From: JAKIYB01 sp964590255
GTDB taxonomy: Bacteria; Armatimonadota; Hebobacteria; CAIYQO01
DNA length: 64,000 bases
Direction: 5' to 3'
Assembly: GCA_964590255.1 (NCBI GenBank)
Contig: CAZPYA010000007.1
Coordinates: forward strand, 1 to 64,000
Shown here: positions 36,112 to 46,100 of the stretch, piece after piece
Numbering within the stretch: position 1 is the stretch's first letter
How the letters are laid out: the number at the start of each line of letters is the position of its first letter
Notes under the pieces: model-generated
Told to the model about the DNA's origin: nothing
The model's database searches: none
What the model saw: only the letters and a program-made list of their open reading frames with translations
Program-made: the position numbers and the translations under genes

Positions 36112-36179
36112 GGTTAACGCCAGATTGCCTTTTCATCAATGTCGGTTAAACCCTGATTAAAGGTTAAGCGGAGATTAAG
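36112..36179 (-). promoter_or_regulatory. Pho-box-like direct repeat array upstream of DUF47-pit
   Basis: On the plus strand, GGTTAA/GATT(AA) pairs with 11-base spacing occur three times: 36112/36123, 36144/36155 and 36162/36173. Read in the direction of the pit operon, the last pair is CTTAATCT then CTTAACCT, which matches the cyanobacterial SphR Pho-box consensus CTTAACCT with the same 11-base period. The array lies just after rnc and 88 bases upstream of the DUF47 start, so phosphate-dependent activation is likely. Confidence 0.65.
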
Positions 36180-36885
36180 ATTCGAGGGCTTCTACGGTAG
36201 AGAGGGCGGCGGCGGCGGCCTGCTGGGCGGCCTCTTTCTTGCTTTTACCGCTGCCGCGGCCGAGTTCCTGACCGTGGAAGGTGACGACCACCAGAAAGGT
36301 TTTGTCGTGCGGGGGACCGTCCTCGCTGACCACGTGGTAGCCGGGCGCGGCCTGGTGGCGCGCCTGGTAGAGCTCTTGCAGGCGCGTTTTATAATCACGG
36401 CTGAAGTTCTGACCGCCGGGGGCGTCCAGCAGGAAAGCGAAGGCGTGGAGAATCACCGCGCGGGCCGCTTCTAATCCCTGGTCCAGATAGCAGGCACCGA
36501 TGATCGCCTCGACGGTGTCGGAGAGGATGGCGCGGCGGGCGCGGCCCCCGGAGGCTTCTTCCGCATGCGACACGCGCAGGAAGGTGCCGAGGTGCCACTG
36601 CTGCGCCACGGCGAGGAGAGCGGGCTCATCGACCACCGCCGCGCGGGCGCGGGTGAGGTCGCCCTCTTTCCACGATGAGTTGCGCCGGTACAGCTCCTCG
36701 GCGATGACGAGGCCCAGCACGGCATCGCCGAGGAATTCCAGCCGTTCATTCGACTCGCCGTGCTCAGCCTCCGCCGAGAAGGAACGGTGGGTGAGCGCCA
36801 GCAGCAGCAGTTCGCGCCGCTGAAAGACGATGCCCAGCCGCGCCTGCAGGCGGTCGATGCGGATGCGTTTGCCGTCCGTGGGCAT
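36175..36885 (-). CDS. rnc: ribonuclease III
   Basis: The product is 236 residues. The RNase III signature NERLEFLGDAVL (46-57) gives catalytic Glu50 and Asp54; SDTVEAIIGACYLD supplies the second Asp/Glu set; a double-stranded RNA binding domain occupies about 163-232 (KTRLQELYQARHQAAPGYHV ... GSGKSKKEAAQQAAAAAL). It processes rRNA and other duplex RNAs. It follows aspS with a 3-base gap. The stop codon falls inside the repeat array that precedes the DUF47-pit operon. Confidence 0.95.
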   Translation of the reverse strand: MPTDGKRIRIDRLQARLGIVFQRRELLLLALTHRSFSAEAEHGESNERLEFLGDAVLGLVIAEELYRRNSSWKEGDLTRARAAVVDEPALLAVAQQWHLGTFLRVSHAEEASGGRARRAILSDTVEAIIGACYLDQGLEAARAVILHAFAFLLDAPGGQNFSRDYKTRLQELYQARHQAAPGYHVVSEDGPPHDKTFLVVVTFHGQELGRGSGKSKKEAAQQAAAAALSTVEALES

Positions 36886-36888
36886 GGG

Positions 36889-38700
36889 CTATTTCGCTCC
36901 CGGTTTCTTCAGCAGGCTCAGCCCCAGGTCGCGCAGTTGCAGCGGGTCCACCGGCGTAGGCGCATCCATCATCAGGTCGGTGCCAGACGAGGTCTTCGGG
37001 AAGGCCATCACGTCTCGGATAGTCTTCTCGCCGGCCATGATCATCACCAGGCGGTCCAGCCCGATGCCCATGCCGCCGTGCGGCGGGGCGCCGTACTCAA
37101 ACGCCTCCACCAGGAAGCCGAAGCGCTCGCGCACCTGCTCCAGCGGCATGTTGATGGTGCGCAGCACGCGCTCCTGGATGTCGCGCCGGTGAATGCGGAT
37201 GCTGCCGCTGCTCAGCTCGGTGCCGTTGAGCACCAGGTCATACAGCTCGCCGCGCACCTGCAGCGGGTCGGTCTCCATCAGCGCCAGGTCTTCCGCCTTC
37301 GGCATGGTGAACGGGTGATGCATCGGCTCGATCTGGTCGGCCTCTGCGTTCCACTCGAACATCGGGAAGTCGAGCACCCAGAGGTAATTCCACAGCCCCT
37401 CGGGAATGAGGCGCAGGCGCTCGGCAAGGTGCAGGCGCAGGCGGCCCAGCGACTGGGCGACCACCGACGGCACGTCGGCCACCAGCAGCAGCAGGTCGTT
37501 CACCTCAGCGCCCATCGCCGCCTTGAAGGCGGCCACTTCCTCGGCGGAGAGGAACTTCGTCACCGGCGACTTCAGCTCCTCGGGGGTTACCTGGAAATAG
37601 GCCAGCCCCTTGGCGCCGAAGCCCTTGGCGAATTCGGTCAGCTCGTCCAGCTCGCGGCGCGAAAGACCGGCGGCGCCCTTCACGTTGAGCCCCTTCACCT
37701 GCCCGCCCGACGCCAGCACGCCGGCGAAGGCCTTGAACTCGGTGCCGGTGAAGACTGCCGACAGGTCGACGAGCTCCATGCCGAAGCGGGTATCCGGCTT
37801 GTCGCTGCCGTAGCGCGTCATCGCCTCAGTGTAGCTCATCCGCGGGAAGGGGAGCGGCACCTCGACGCCGACCACGCGCATCAGCCGCTGGATGAGACCT
37901 TCCACCAGCGCCAGCACGTCATCGCGCTCGACGAAAGACATCTCCAGGTCGATCTGCGTGTGCTCGAACTGGCGGTCTCCGCGCAGGTCTTCGTCTCGCA
38001 GGCAGCGCGCCAACTGGTAATAGCGCTCGATGCCGGCCACCATCAGCGTCTGCTTGAGGAGCTGTGGGCTCTGCGGCAGCGCGTAGAACTCGCCCTGCCG
38101 CAGGCGCGCGGGCACCAGGAAGTCGCGCGCGCCTTCCGGCGTCGACTTGATGAGCAGCGGCGTCTCGATTTCCAGAAAGTCCTGTTCGTTGAGATACGCG
38201 CGCGCGGCATGCGACACCTGGTGGCGCAGCGTCAGGTTGTTGAGCATGCGCGTGTTGCGTAGATCCAGGTAGCGATAGCGCAAGCGCAGATTCTCGTCCA
38301 CTTCCGGTGCGTTCTCGTCGTTGATGGGGAACGGCGGGGTTTTCGACGTGTTCAGCACCACCAGCCGCTCCACATGGATCTCGACTTCGCCGGTGGGCAG
38401 CTTGCTGTTGATGGTGCCCGCAGGGCGCGGCGCCACCACGCCCTGTACCGCCAGCACGAACTCGGCGCGGATATGCTGGGCTTCGGCATGCGCCTCGGGT
38501 GCTTCCACCGGATTGAAGACACACTGCACCACGCCGGAGCGATCGCGCAGGTCGATGAAGATCAGCCCGCCGTGATCGCGATTGGTCTGCGCCCAGCCCA
38601 TCAGCGTCACCGTGCGATTCATGTCGCTCGCCCGCAGCGTGCCGCAGCCGTCCGACCGTCGTAATTTGTCACTCATGTTTTCGGTCATTATCGTCTCCAT
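36889..38700 (-). CDS. aspS: aspartyl-tRNA synthetase
   Basis: The product is 603 residues, the length of bacterial-type enzymes. It has an N-terminal anticodon-binding OB domain (VTLMGWAQTNRDHGGLIFID), class II motif 2 (FRDEDLRGDRQFEHTQIDLE), the bacterial GAD insertion at about 305-415, and motif 3 (GMGIGLDRLVMIM). It charges tRNA-Asp; whether it also charges tRNA-Asn cannot be told by eye. Starts at residues 5 or 9 are possible. It lies 6 bases after hisS, and rnc follows. Confidence 0.95.
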   Translation of the reverse strand: METIMTENMSDKLRRSDGCGTLRASDMNRTVTLMGWAQTNRDHGGLIFIDLRDRSGVVQCVFNPVEAPEAHAEAQHIRAEFVLAVQGVVAPRPAGTINSKLPTGEVEIHVERLVVLNTSKTPPFPINDENAPEVDENLRLRYRYLDLRNTRMLNNLTLRHQVSHAARAYLNEQDFLEIETPLLIKSTPEGARDFLVPARLRQGEFYALPQSPQLLKQTLMVAGIERYYQLARCLRDEDLRGDRQFEHTQIDLEMSFVERDDVLALVEGLIQRLMRVVGVEVPLPFPRMSYTEAMTRYGSDKPDTRFGMELVDLSAVFTGTEFKAFAGVLASGGQVKGLNVKGAAGLSRRELDELTEFAKGFGAKGLAYFQVTPEELKSPVTKFLSAEEVAAFKAAMGAEVNDLLLLVADVPSVVAQSLGRLRLHLAERLRLIPEGLWNYLWVLDFPMFEWNAEADQIEPMHHPFTMPKAEDLALMETDPLQVRGELYDLVLNGTELSSGSIRIHRRDIQERVLRTINMPLEQVRERFGFLVEAFEYGAPPHGGMGIGLDRLVMIMAGEKTIRDVMAFPKTSSGTDLMMDAPTPVDPLQLRDLGLSLLKKPGAK

Positions 38701-38706
38701 CTCCCA

Positions 38707-39963
38707 TTAAGCATAGCGCTGCGCGAGCAGCGTGATGATCTCGGCCAGCGCCACCGCGGCTTGCTCGCCCGCGCTCATGTCCCGCAGGATCGCTTCGCCG
38801 CGGGCCAACTCGTCCTCGCCCAGGATCAGCGTATAGCGCGCTTCCTGGCGGGCGGCGTCTTTCATCTGCACTTTCAGGCTGCGCGCCTCGTAGCTCATCG
38901 CGGCAGGCACGCCCGTGCGGCGCAGTTGCTGCACCAGGCGCTGCGCGGCGTCGCGGGCGGCATCGCCCAGCGCCGCCACGTAGACCGGTCCCACCGCCGG
39001 CGGCACCGGCGCTGCCTCGCCGGCAGCCATCAGCAGGCGCTCCATGCCGGCGGCAAAGCCGATGGCGGGCGTTGCCGGCCCACCGAGCGCGGCCACCAGG
39101 CCGTCATAGCGACCGCCGGCCAGCACGGTGTTCTGCGCCCCCAGCCCGCCGGCGATGAACTCGAACGCCGTGCGGGTGTAGTAATCCAGCCCGCGCACGA
39201 TGTGCGGGTTGACCACATATGGCACGTCCAGCGCGCGCAGCCCCGTTTCCACGCCCTGCAAGTGGGTTTTGCACCCGTCGCAGAGCACGTCGAGGATCAC
39301 CGGCACGTCGCGGGTCAGCTCGCGGCAGGTCTCCACCTTGCAGTCGAGGATACGCAGCGGATTCGTGTCGTAGCGCCGCTGACAATCGGTACAGAACCCG
39401 GTGCGCGCGCCGCCCAGCGCATTGCGCAGGGCATCGCGATACAACGGGCGGCATTCCGGGCAGCCCACGCTGTTCAGCTCCAGCCGGGCATCGGCGATGC
39501 CGGCCGCCTGCAGGAACTCGCTGGCAAAGGCCAGCGTCTCCGCGTCAATCTCCGGGCCCGGCGAACCGAACGCCTCCACGCCCACCTGGTGAAACTGACG
39601 ATAGCGGCCTTTTGCTGGTCGCTCATACCGGAAGATTGGTCCGTAATAATAGAGCTTCACTACGCCGCCAGCCGCCAGCAAGTTATTCTGAATCAGTGCG
39701 CGCACCGCCGGCGCCGTGCCTTCCGGCCGCAAAGTCAGATCGTCGTCTCCCAGCGTGCGGAAACTATACATCTGCTTGGTGACGATATCGGTCTCTTCGC
39801 CTACGCCGCGCTTAAAGAGTTCAGTGCTCTCAAAAATCGGCGTGCGGATTTCATGGTAACCATACCGTCCACAATAGTCGCGGAAGGTCGCTTCCAACCA
39901 TTGCCAGCGATCGCTTTCGGCTGGCAGTATATCGTGTGTACCTCGTGGCGCAGAGATGCCCAT
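38707..39963 (-). CDS. hisS: histidyl-tRNA synthetase
   Basis: The product is 418 residues. Class II motifs are present: RGTHDILP at the N-terminus, GPIFRYERPAKGRYRQFHQ (motif 2 region), and the histidine-specific RGLDYYTRTAFEF and AGGRYDGLV. The C-terminal anticodon-binding domain (residues 320-418) ends the protein. The order hisS-aspS is common in bacteria, and the 6-base spacing supports one transcript with rnc. A C-rich four-Cys stretch (about 185-235: CPECRP, CTDCQ, CDGC) suggests a zinc-binding insertion, seen in some HisRS. Confidence 0.95.
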   Translation of the reverse strand: MGISAPRGTHDILPAESDRWQWLEATFRDYCGRYGYHEIRTPIFESTELFKRGVGEETDIVTKQMYSFRTLGDDDLTLRPEGTAPAVRALIQNNLLAAGGVVKLYYYGPIFRYERPAKGRYRQFHQVGVEAFGSPGPEIDAETLAFASEFLQAAGIADARLELNSVGCPECRPLYRDALRNALGGARTGFCTDCQRRYDTNPLRILDCKVETCRELTRDVPVILDVLCDGCKTHLQGVETGLRALDVPYVVNPHIVRGLDYYTRTAFEFIAGGLGAQNTVLAGGRYDGLVAALGGPATPAIGFAAGMERLLMAAGEAAPVPPAVGPVYVAALGDAARDAAQRLVQQLRRTGVPAAMSYEARSLKVQMKDAARQEARYTLILGEDELARGEAILRDMSAGEQAAVALAEIITLLAQRYA

Positions 39964-40082
39964 CGTCGTCTCGTTTCCCTAACGCCGGACAGCAGGCGTC
40001 CGGCCCCCCTATCAAATTCGTCCCGCTATTGTACCAGTCCTGTCGGATTGCCTCAACCGTGTCGCATACAGCAACCAAACAC

Positions 40083-40110
40083 TCCGGGCGGAGCTTGCGC
40101 TCCGCCCGGA
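40083..40110 (-). terminator. hairpin after the giant surface-protein gene
   Basis: A perfect 12-bp GC-rich stem (40083-40094 with 40099-40110) and a 4-base loop begin 36 bases after the stop codon at 40146. On the minus strand it is followed by GTGTTTGGTT, a weak T-tract. Confidence 0.65.
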
Positions 40111-40145
40111 AGATCATGGAGGATCGCTCCTCGTTGACTGTCATG

Positions 40146-43100
40146 TTACGGGCCGGCGACGCCGGAGCCGGTTGCGCCATATGCGGTTTGGCCGACAGCA
40201 TTAATGGCGCTCACGCGGGCATCGACGGTATTGGTGTCAGCCAAGCCAGTAATCGTGGTCGTGGTGGCTGCCACCGGGCCGACCGTCAACCAGACACCGC
40301 CATTAATGCGGTACTGCACCATGTATGACGTGACGGCTGGTGTCGCCACCGGAGCGGACCAGGTGAGGACCACCTGTTTCGAGCCGGTTGCGACGTTCGG
40401 CGCGCCGGGCGTGGCCGGGATATTCACCACGGTCAGGTTGATACTGGTACGCACTTGGCCAGTGGTCGTCAGTCCTGGTCCATCATAGACCGTAATCGTT
40501 GTCGCGGAAGATCCGCCCGCGGCAATGGCCGGCGCAATGTAGGTAAATAACGCCTGACCGGCGCCGTTTGTCGTTGTATCAAGCGTTGTCACCCCACCGG
40601 TGAACGTGCCACCGCCGGACGTGATGACCAACCGCACCGGATAACCGCTGGTCACTGCCTGACCGACTGTGGTCAGGTTGGCGGTAATCGCCGTCGTCGA
40701 CGCAGACGTCACCTGCCCGGTTGCCGGGATGGCGATGGCCGCTGCCGTCGGATACCCGACGAAGATCGTGCCACTCGTACCGATTTGCGTCGGCACACCG
40801 GCATTGACATAGTTGGCGCGGAGCGTCAACTTGCCGGCGGTATTTCCGGGATTGAGCGTGCCGGACACCGTGCCGCCAACCGCGGTAATCGGTGACAGTT
40901 GGGTGACGGAGGCCGTGACCAGCCCAACCTGCGTGAGCGTCATTGGGAAGCCATCGAGTGCGGCGTTGCCATCATCATCGAGCGCACGGGCGATAAACGG
41001 CAGCGCCTCACTTAAACCAATGACCTGCGATGAAGGCATGATGGCGCTTCTCGGTTTCGTGACGATCAGGTTCGTCGCCGGCAATGGCGCTTGTGGCGCG
41101 AGCGTGTAATTGATCGCTCCACCGGAGCCTTCGCCTTCGAGATAGATCGTGATTTGACGCTTCAAGATATTCGCGCCTTCCAACGGCAACGAATGCGTGA
41201 GCGTCAGTCGCCCGTTTTCATCCGTCTGCGTCACCGGCGGATCGTTGACCTTCATGCCGTTATCAACAATCGTCGCGCGGAATCCCGCCGGGAATGGGTT
41301 GCCAAACTGGTCGAGAATACTGAGTGAATAGGTTGCGCGCCTATTCGCTTCCACGGTGTTGCTGGTATCGGTACCCGCAATCGTTTGCGACGACAGGTCG
41401 ACATTGAAGATCGCCGTTCCCAACGGCGGGCCATACAACACGATTTTCGGCGCCCCCGGCACAGCGGCGGACACCGTATCCCAGTTATACACCGGCACGG
41501 GCACCGGCGGGTTGGGCGCGAACGGCGCTTGCGCGATATTGTTATTAATCTGCAAGCCGACGATGCCGATGCGGTTGCGACCGCGCACGAAGAACCGGAT
41601 TTCCGAATCCTGATTCACCGGCATCTCCAGGAATGCGCCGCCGAATAATTGTCCGGTGAGTGGCGCATCCACATAGCTATTCTGGTCCGACTCCTGGATG
41701 ATGCGTCCGAGATTCGGCCGCGCGGCGACCTTGACGCCTTCCAGCAGCTTTTTATTATCGTTATCCGTGCACACCACGTAGAGGTGTGTCAACTCCGTGC
41801 TATCTGAAAGGATGCGCGTCGGATACGCCGCCTCCTTGCTGACGGTGTAATTTCGTGCAAACGTCTTCACGACCACATCCTGTGTGCTGGTGATGTAATC
41901 CGGCACCGGCGGCGCGCCGGGCGCGAAACTCTTCGGCACGTTGGCGCCGACGGTATATCGTCCTGAATGGTTGCTGGCGAACTGCCCGGCACACACCCCG
42001 TTCGTGGTGACCGGCGCGACCGGCAGTCGGTAAATGCCATCGCCACCCGTCTCCCACCACTCGGCCACGGTGGGATCAGCCCACTGTACCGAACTCTGGA
42101 TGAACTCGACCGGCCAGCCATCGAGCACGGCCTGTCCAGCTTTGTCGAGCACGGTTACCGCGACATTCGTTTCGGCGTTCTGGAAGAAATTCACCGTCGA
42201 TGGCGTGACTGTGACGGTATTGGCCTTGCCGACGATCTGCAAGGGGTTCGCGTCAAAAGTCGTGGTGACGTTGCTGTCCGGCGCGGTGACCGTGAAGCGC
42301 GGCGTGCCGAGATCGGCATCGAGGCCGTTCCCCTGGATGTCCAGCGTCAGCGTGCCGGTCGCATCCAGCGTGTAGGTTTTGCTGGATTCGAAGGCATCCA
42401 CGGTGCCATTCTTCCGGATGACGCCGCGGTCGGTGCTGACGACGATCGAAGCGCCCGCGGCGCCTACCGGCGTCGCGTCGTTCGTCATGCCCTTGAATTT
42501 CACCGTCGTGGTGGTGGGCAGCGGCAGCAGCACGTAGTTGCCCGCCGCGTTCTTCGTATAGACGGTATCTTCCGCCTTCGTGCTGTAGTAGATGCGCTTC
42601 GTGGCGCCGATGCTTTCCAGCGTCAGCGTGGCCACTAACTTCGCGTCCTTGACATTGATATCGATGACGTTGCTCGCCATCGGATTACCGAGCGTATCCA
42701 CCTGCGTCAGCGTGTTGGCGCCATCCTTGAAGGTGAGCGACAGCTTGCCGGTGGCTGGCTTCTGGTTCGGCGCCTTGATGCGCAGCGTGATCTTGCCGTC
42801 GGTGCCGGTCTGCACCGTGGCGGTGCCGGCGGTCGGCGCGCCGAGCGCATCATCACCCACGAAGCCGTCCGAGGCGAGGATGGTGATGTCGCGACCCTGG
42901 CCGAGCGTCTGTCCGGCGGCATCGCGCAGTTGCACCGTGAGCGTGCCCTCGGTGTTCAGGTTCAATCCGCCATTCGGCGCGGCATCCTGCAGCGTCGCCG
43001 GCGTCTTCGCCGTCACCGTGTATTTCGTGGCGGGGTCAGTGATGCCCGGCCACGGCTTATCGGCTATGGTGAAGAAGAAGTCCTGGGTGATGGTGCCAGC

Positions 43101-46100
43101 GGCGGTCTGTTCGCTGCCGTCCACCTTCACCGTCACCTTGATTTGCGGATTAATGCTGGCGAGTTTCGTCACCGCTTCTTCCGCCGTGATGGTATAGCTT
43201 AACGCGCATTCGCCCGCCGTCGTGCCGGTGGTCGACAGCACCTGCGCGCCGGTTAGCGCGCCGGTGTCCGCGGTCACCGTGATGGTGTACCACGCCGGGT
43301 TGTAGGCGATGCCGTTCTTCTTCAACGCGATCGTCAGCGTGCCGGTAGAGCCCGGCACGACTTTCGTCGGCGCCATTACCGCCGTCAGGTTCGGCGCGTC
43401 GGCGGTCAGGTTGCCTGGGCCGTAGAGCGCCACCTGATTGGTGATGTTCGCCTGGAAGATCGGTGAGGCATCCGGTCCCGGCACCTTGCCAGTATTGTAG
43501 GACGCGACTTGCACGCCCACCTGACCGACCTTGCCGACCACTCCCTGGCCGCGAACGAAGATCTCCGCCTTGCCATCCTTGTCGAAGACCACATCCTGCT
43601 GCGCGCCGAAGCTCGCTTCGTTCAGCGGATCGACAAGCTGGGCCAGCAGCGGATCGGCCTGCAGGATAGTGAAGCGGGCCGGCGTACCGGCCAGCACCGC
43701 GTCCCCGTTGGCGTCCACGCCGCGGACAGTGATCTTCGAGGCTTCCTGGCCATCCTGGCTGATGCGGCCCGGCGTCGTCGTGTCGAGAGTGATCGTCCGC
43801 GCATAGGTGCGGATAGTCACCGTTGTGGTGTCGTTGACGCCCGCGATGTCGGCGCCGGTGGTGTCCTGTGCCTGAGCGGTCACCGCGAAGACACCCGAGT
43901 AGTTGCTGGACAAGTCAGCCTTCACCGTGCCACCGGTAATGAGGGTGCTGCGCGCGCGAAGGATGCCCTGGGAGCCGGCCGGCAGGCGGAAGTCGACCAT
44001 GAACCCGTCGAGGACGGTATTGCCGGCTTTGTCCTGCACCGAGGCAGTGATGGTCACCGGGTCGTCCTGCATCACGCGCAGGTCATCCGACAGCGTCGTC
44101 TGATACTTCGACGCCGTCTGGGCGATGATGCGGTACGGTGGGCCGATGAATTGAATCGGCAACGCCGCGGTGTTCAGCGACTTGGTCACGGCATTCACCG
44201 TGCCGGACACCGCCGTGATGTTCGGGGTGCCGACATTCGCGCCGTCACCAGTCATACGTACCAGCATCGTGCCGGCCTGGTTGAGCACCACCTTGGCGAT
44301 TTTGCCGTTCGCCTCGGGGGTGACGCCCTGGGTGGCCACGAAGGTGCCCATGTCAGTGGTCAGCGTGATTTCCGCATAGGGCTGCACCGGCCCGCCGACG
44401 GTCTGATACCCGGTCAGCTCGAAGCTGGTGGACTTCGGCAGGTTTGCGGTCGTGGTGGGATCGAAGAAGATCCGCTTCTCTTCCTTCACCAGCAACGAGA
44501 AGTCACCAGCCACCGGCACCACCTCGACGGTGAAGACGGCGTTAGCGGTGACGTCGCCGGCCTTGACGAAGATGTCACGCGTGCCCGGCATGCTGGCCGT
44601 TACCGTCCAGCGCACACGTCCGGTGTCATCGTTGGTGATGATGTCGGTGCCGCCACCGGCCACCGGCGTCACGGACAGCCCGTTGGCGGTGATGCTGAAG
44701 GTGGTGCCTTTCAGCACGGCCTGCGCCGGGTTGGCGGCATCTTTCGCCGTTACGTCCAGCGTGAAGCTCGCGCCCTGGTTGATCTTCAGCTTATTCGCCA
44801 CCGCGACCGGATTGCTCACGAAGGTGAAGCCGGTCGCCGCAGCGGCTACATTCACGAACGCGACAGCCTGTGTGTTGCTCGTCGCGTCGCCGGACGTCGC
44901 GGAGACATTGCTGCTCCCGGGCGTCGTGCTGGTGGTGCCGGACAACGTCAGCGTAGCGTTGCCAGTGGCATCGAAGCGCGTGGTCACCGTGCCGAGCTGG
45001 TTATTGAGAATCCCCTTCTGCGACGTGACGGTGACGGGCAGCCCGTTGAGCTGCACACCGGTGAGCAGGGTGCCGAGGGAGTTCACCGCCGTGCCCGTGA
45101 CGACCAGTTGCGTCTGGTTTGTGCCGGTGGGACCGGAGATGCCGTCCGCGCTGATGCGCGCCGGTTGCCCGACGCCCAGATTCAGCGTGAGCGTCTGCGC
45201 CCCGTCAGAGCTGATCTTCACGTCCTTCGTAATGAGGCCGCCATCGCCATCCACGGCAGCCCGGATATTCAAACCGCTGTCAATTCCGGCTTTCACGATC
45301 GCGATGCGGTTGCTGTAGAAGTCCACGGTGACGGAGCCGTTCGTGGTCTTCGGCGCGCTCGGTGAGAAGCGGAACTCGTTCGCCCCCAGCGGCGGGTCGC
45401 CGGCATTCACTGGAAGCGCCGTAAGGGTGATCGGTGTGCCGTCCATCACCGTCTGGTTCTTTTCGTCGCGCGCCAACACCGAGAAGGTGAGCTTATCGTT
45501 GTCATTGGCGAGCAGGCGCGTGCCGCTGGCGGTAAAGACCAGCGTTTTCGTCAACCCGATCAACCGTACCGTGCTGGATGCGCTAAGCGTACCGGCGGTG
45601 ACGGCGATCGTAGCCGGGCCGACCTGCGAACCCGCCGCGCCGTTCATCCAGAAGTCGCCGGTGCCAGTCGCGTCGATGGGTACATCGATCTGCTGGGCGG
45701 CGCCACTGAAGTCATACTGGTCCAGGCAGAGGATGCCGGCCGGGCTGATCTGCACCCGGGCGGTGAAGTTGCCGGACGGTTGCCCCTGCGCATCCATGGC
45801 GGTGATGGTGTATTGCAACGGAGCGCCGCTGCCATCCGCCGCGATGCGCGCCGAACCGGCGGCCACGCCGACCGGCGCCACGGTGATCGAAGTCGGGATG
45901 GACAGGTTCACCGTGAAGTCCAGCGTCGCCTTCTTCCCGTTGGAACTGGCTTCGACTTTGTACGCCCCCACTGTCGTCGGGGTCACATTGAAGTTTGCCT
46001 GACCGTTGACGGCGTTGACGGTGCTGTTCACCACTTTATTCGCCACGTCGGTGGTCTTGATGGCGATCTGGCCGTCCACCGGGTTGCCCAACAGGTCGAC

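Noticed and set aside
36760..38262. 500-codon plus-strand frame over aspS
   Set aside because: Shadow of aspS, which has all class II synthetase motifs on the minus strand.
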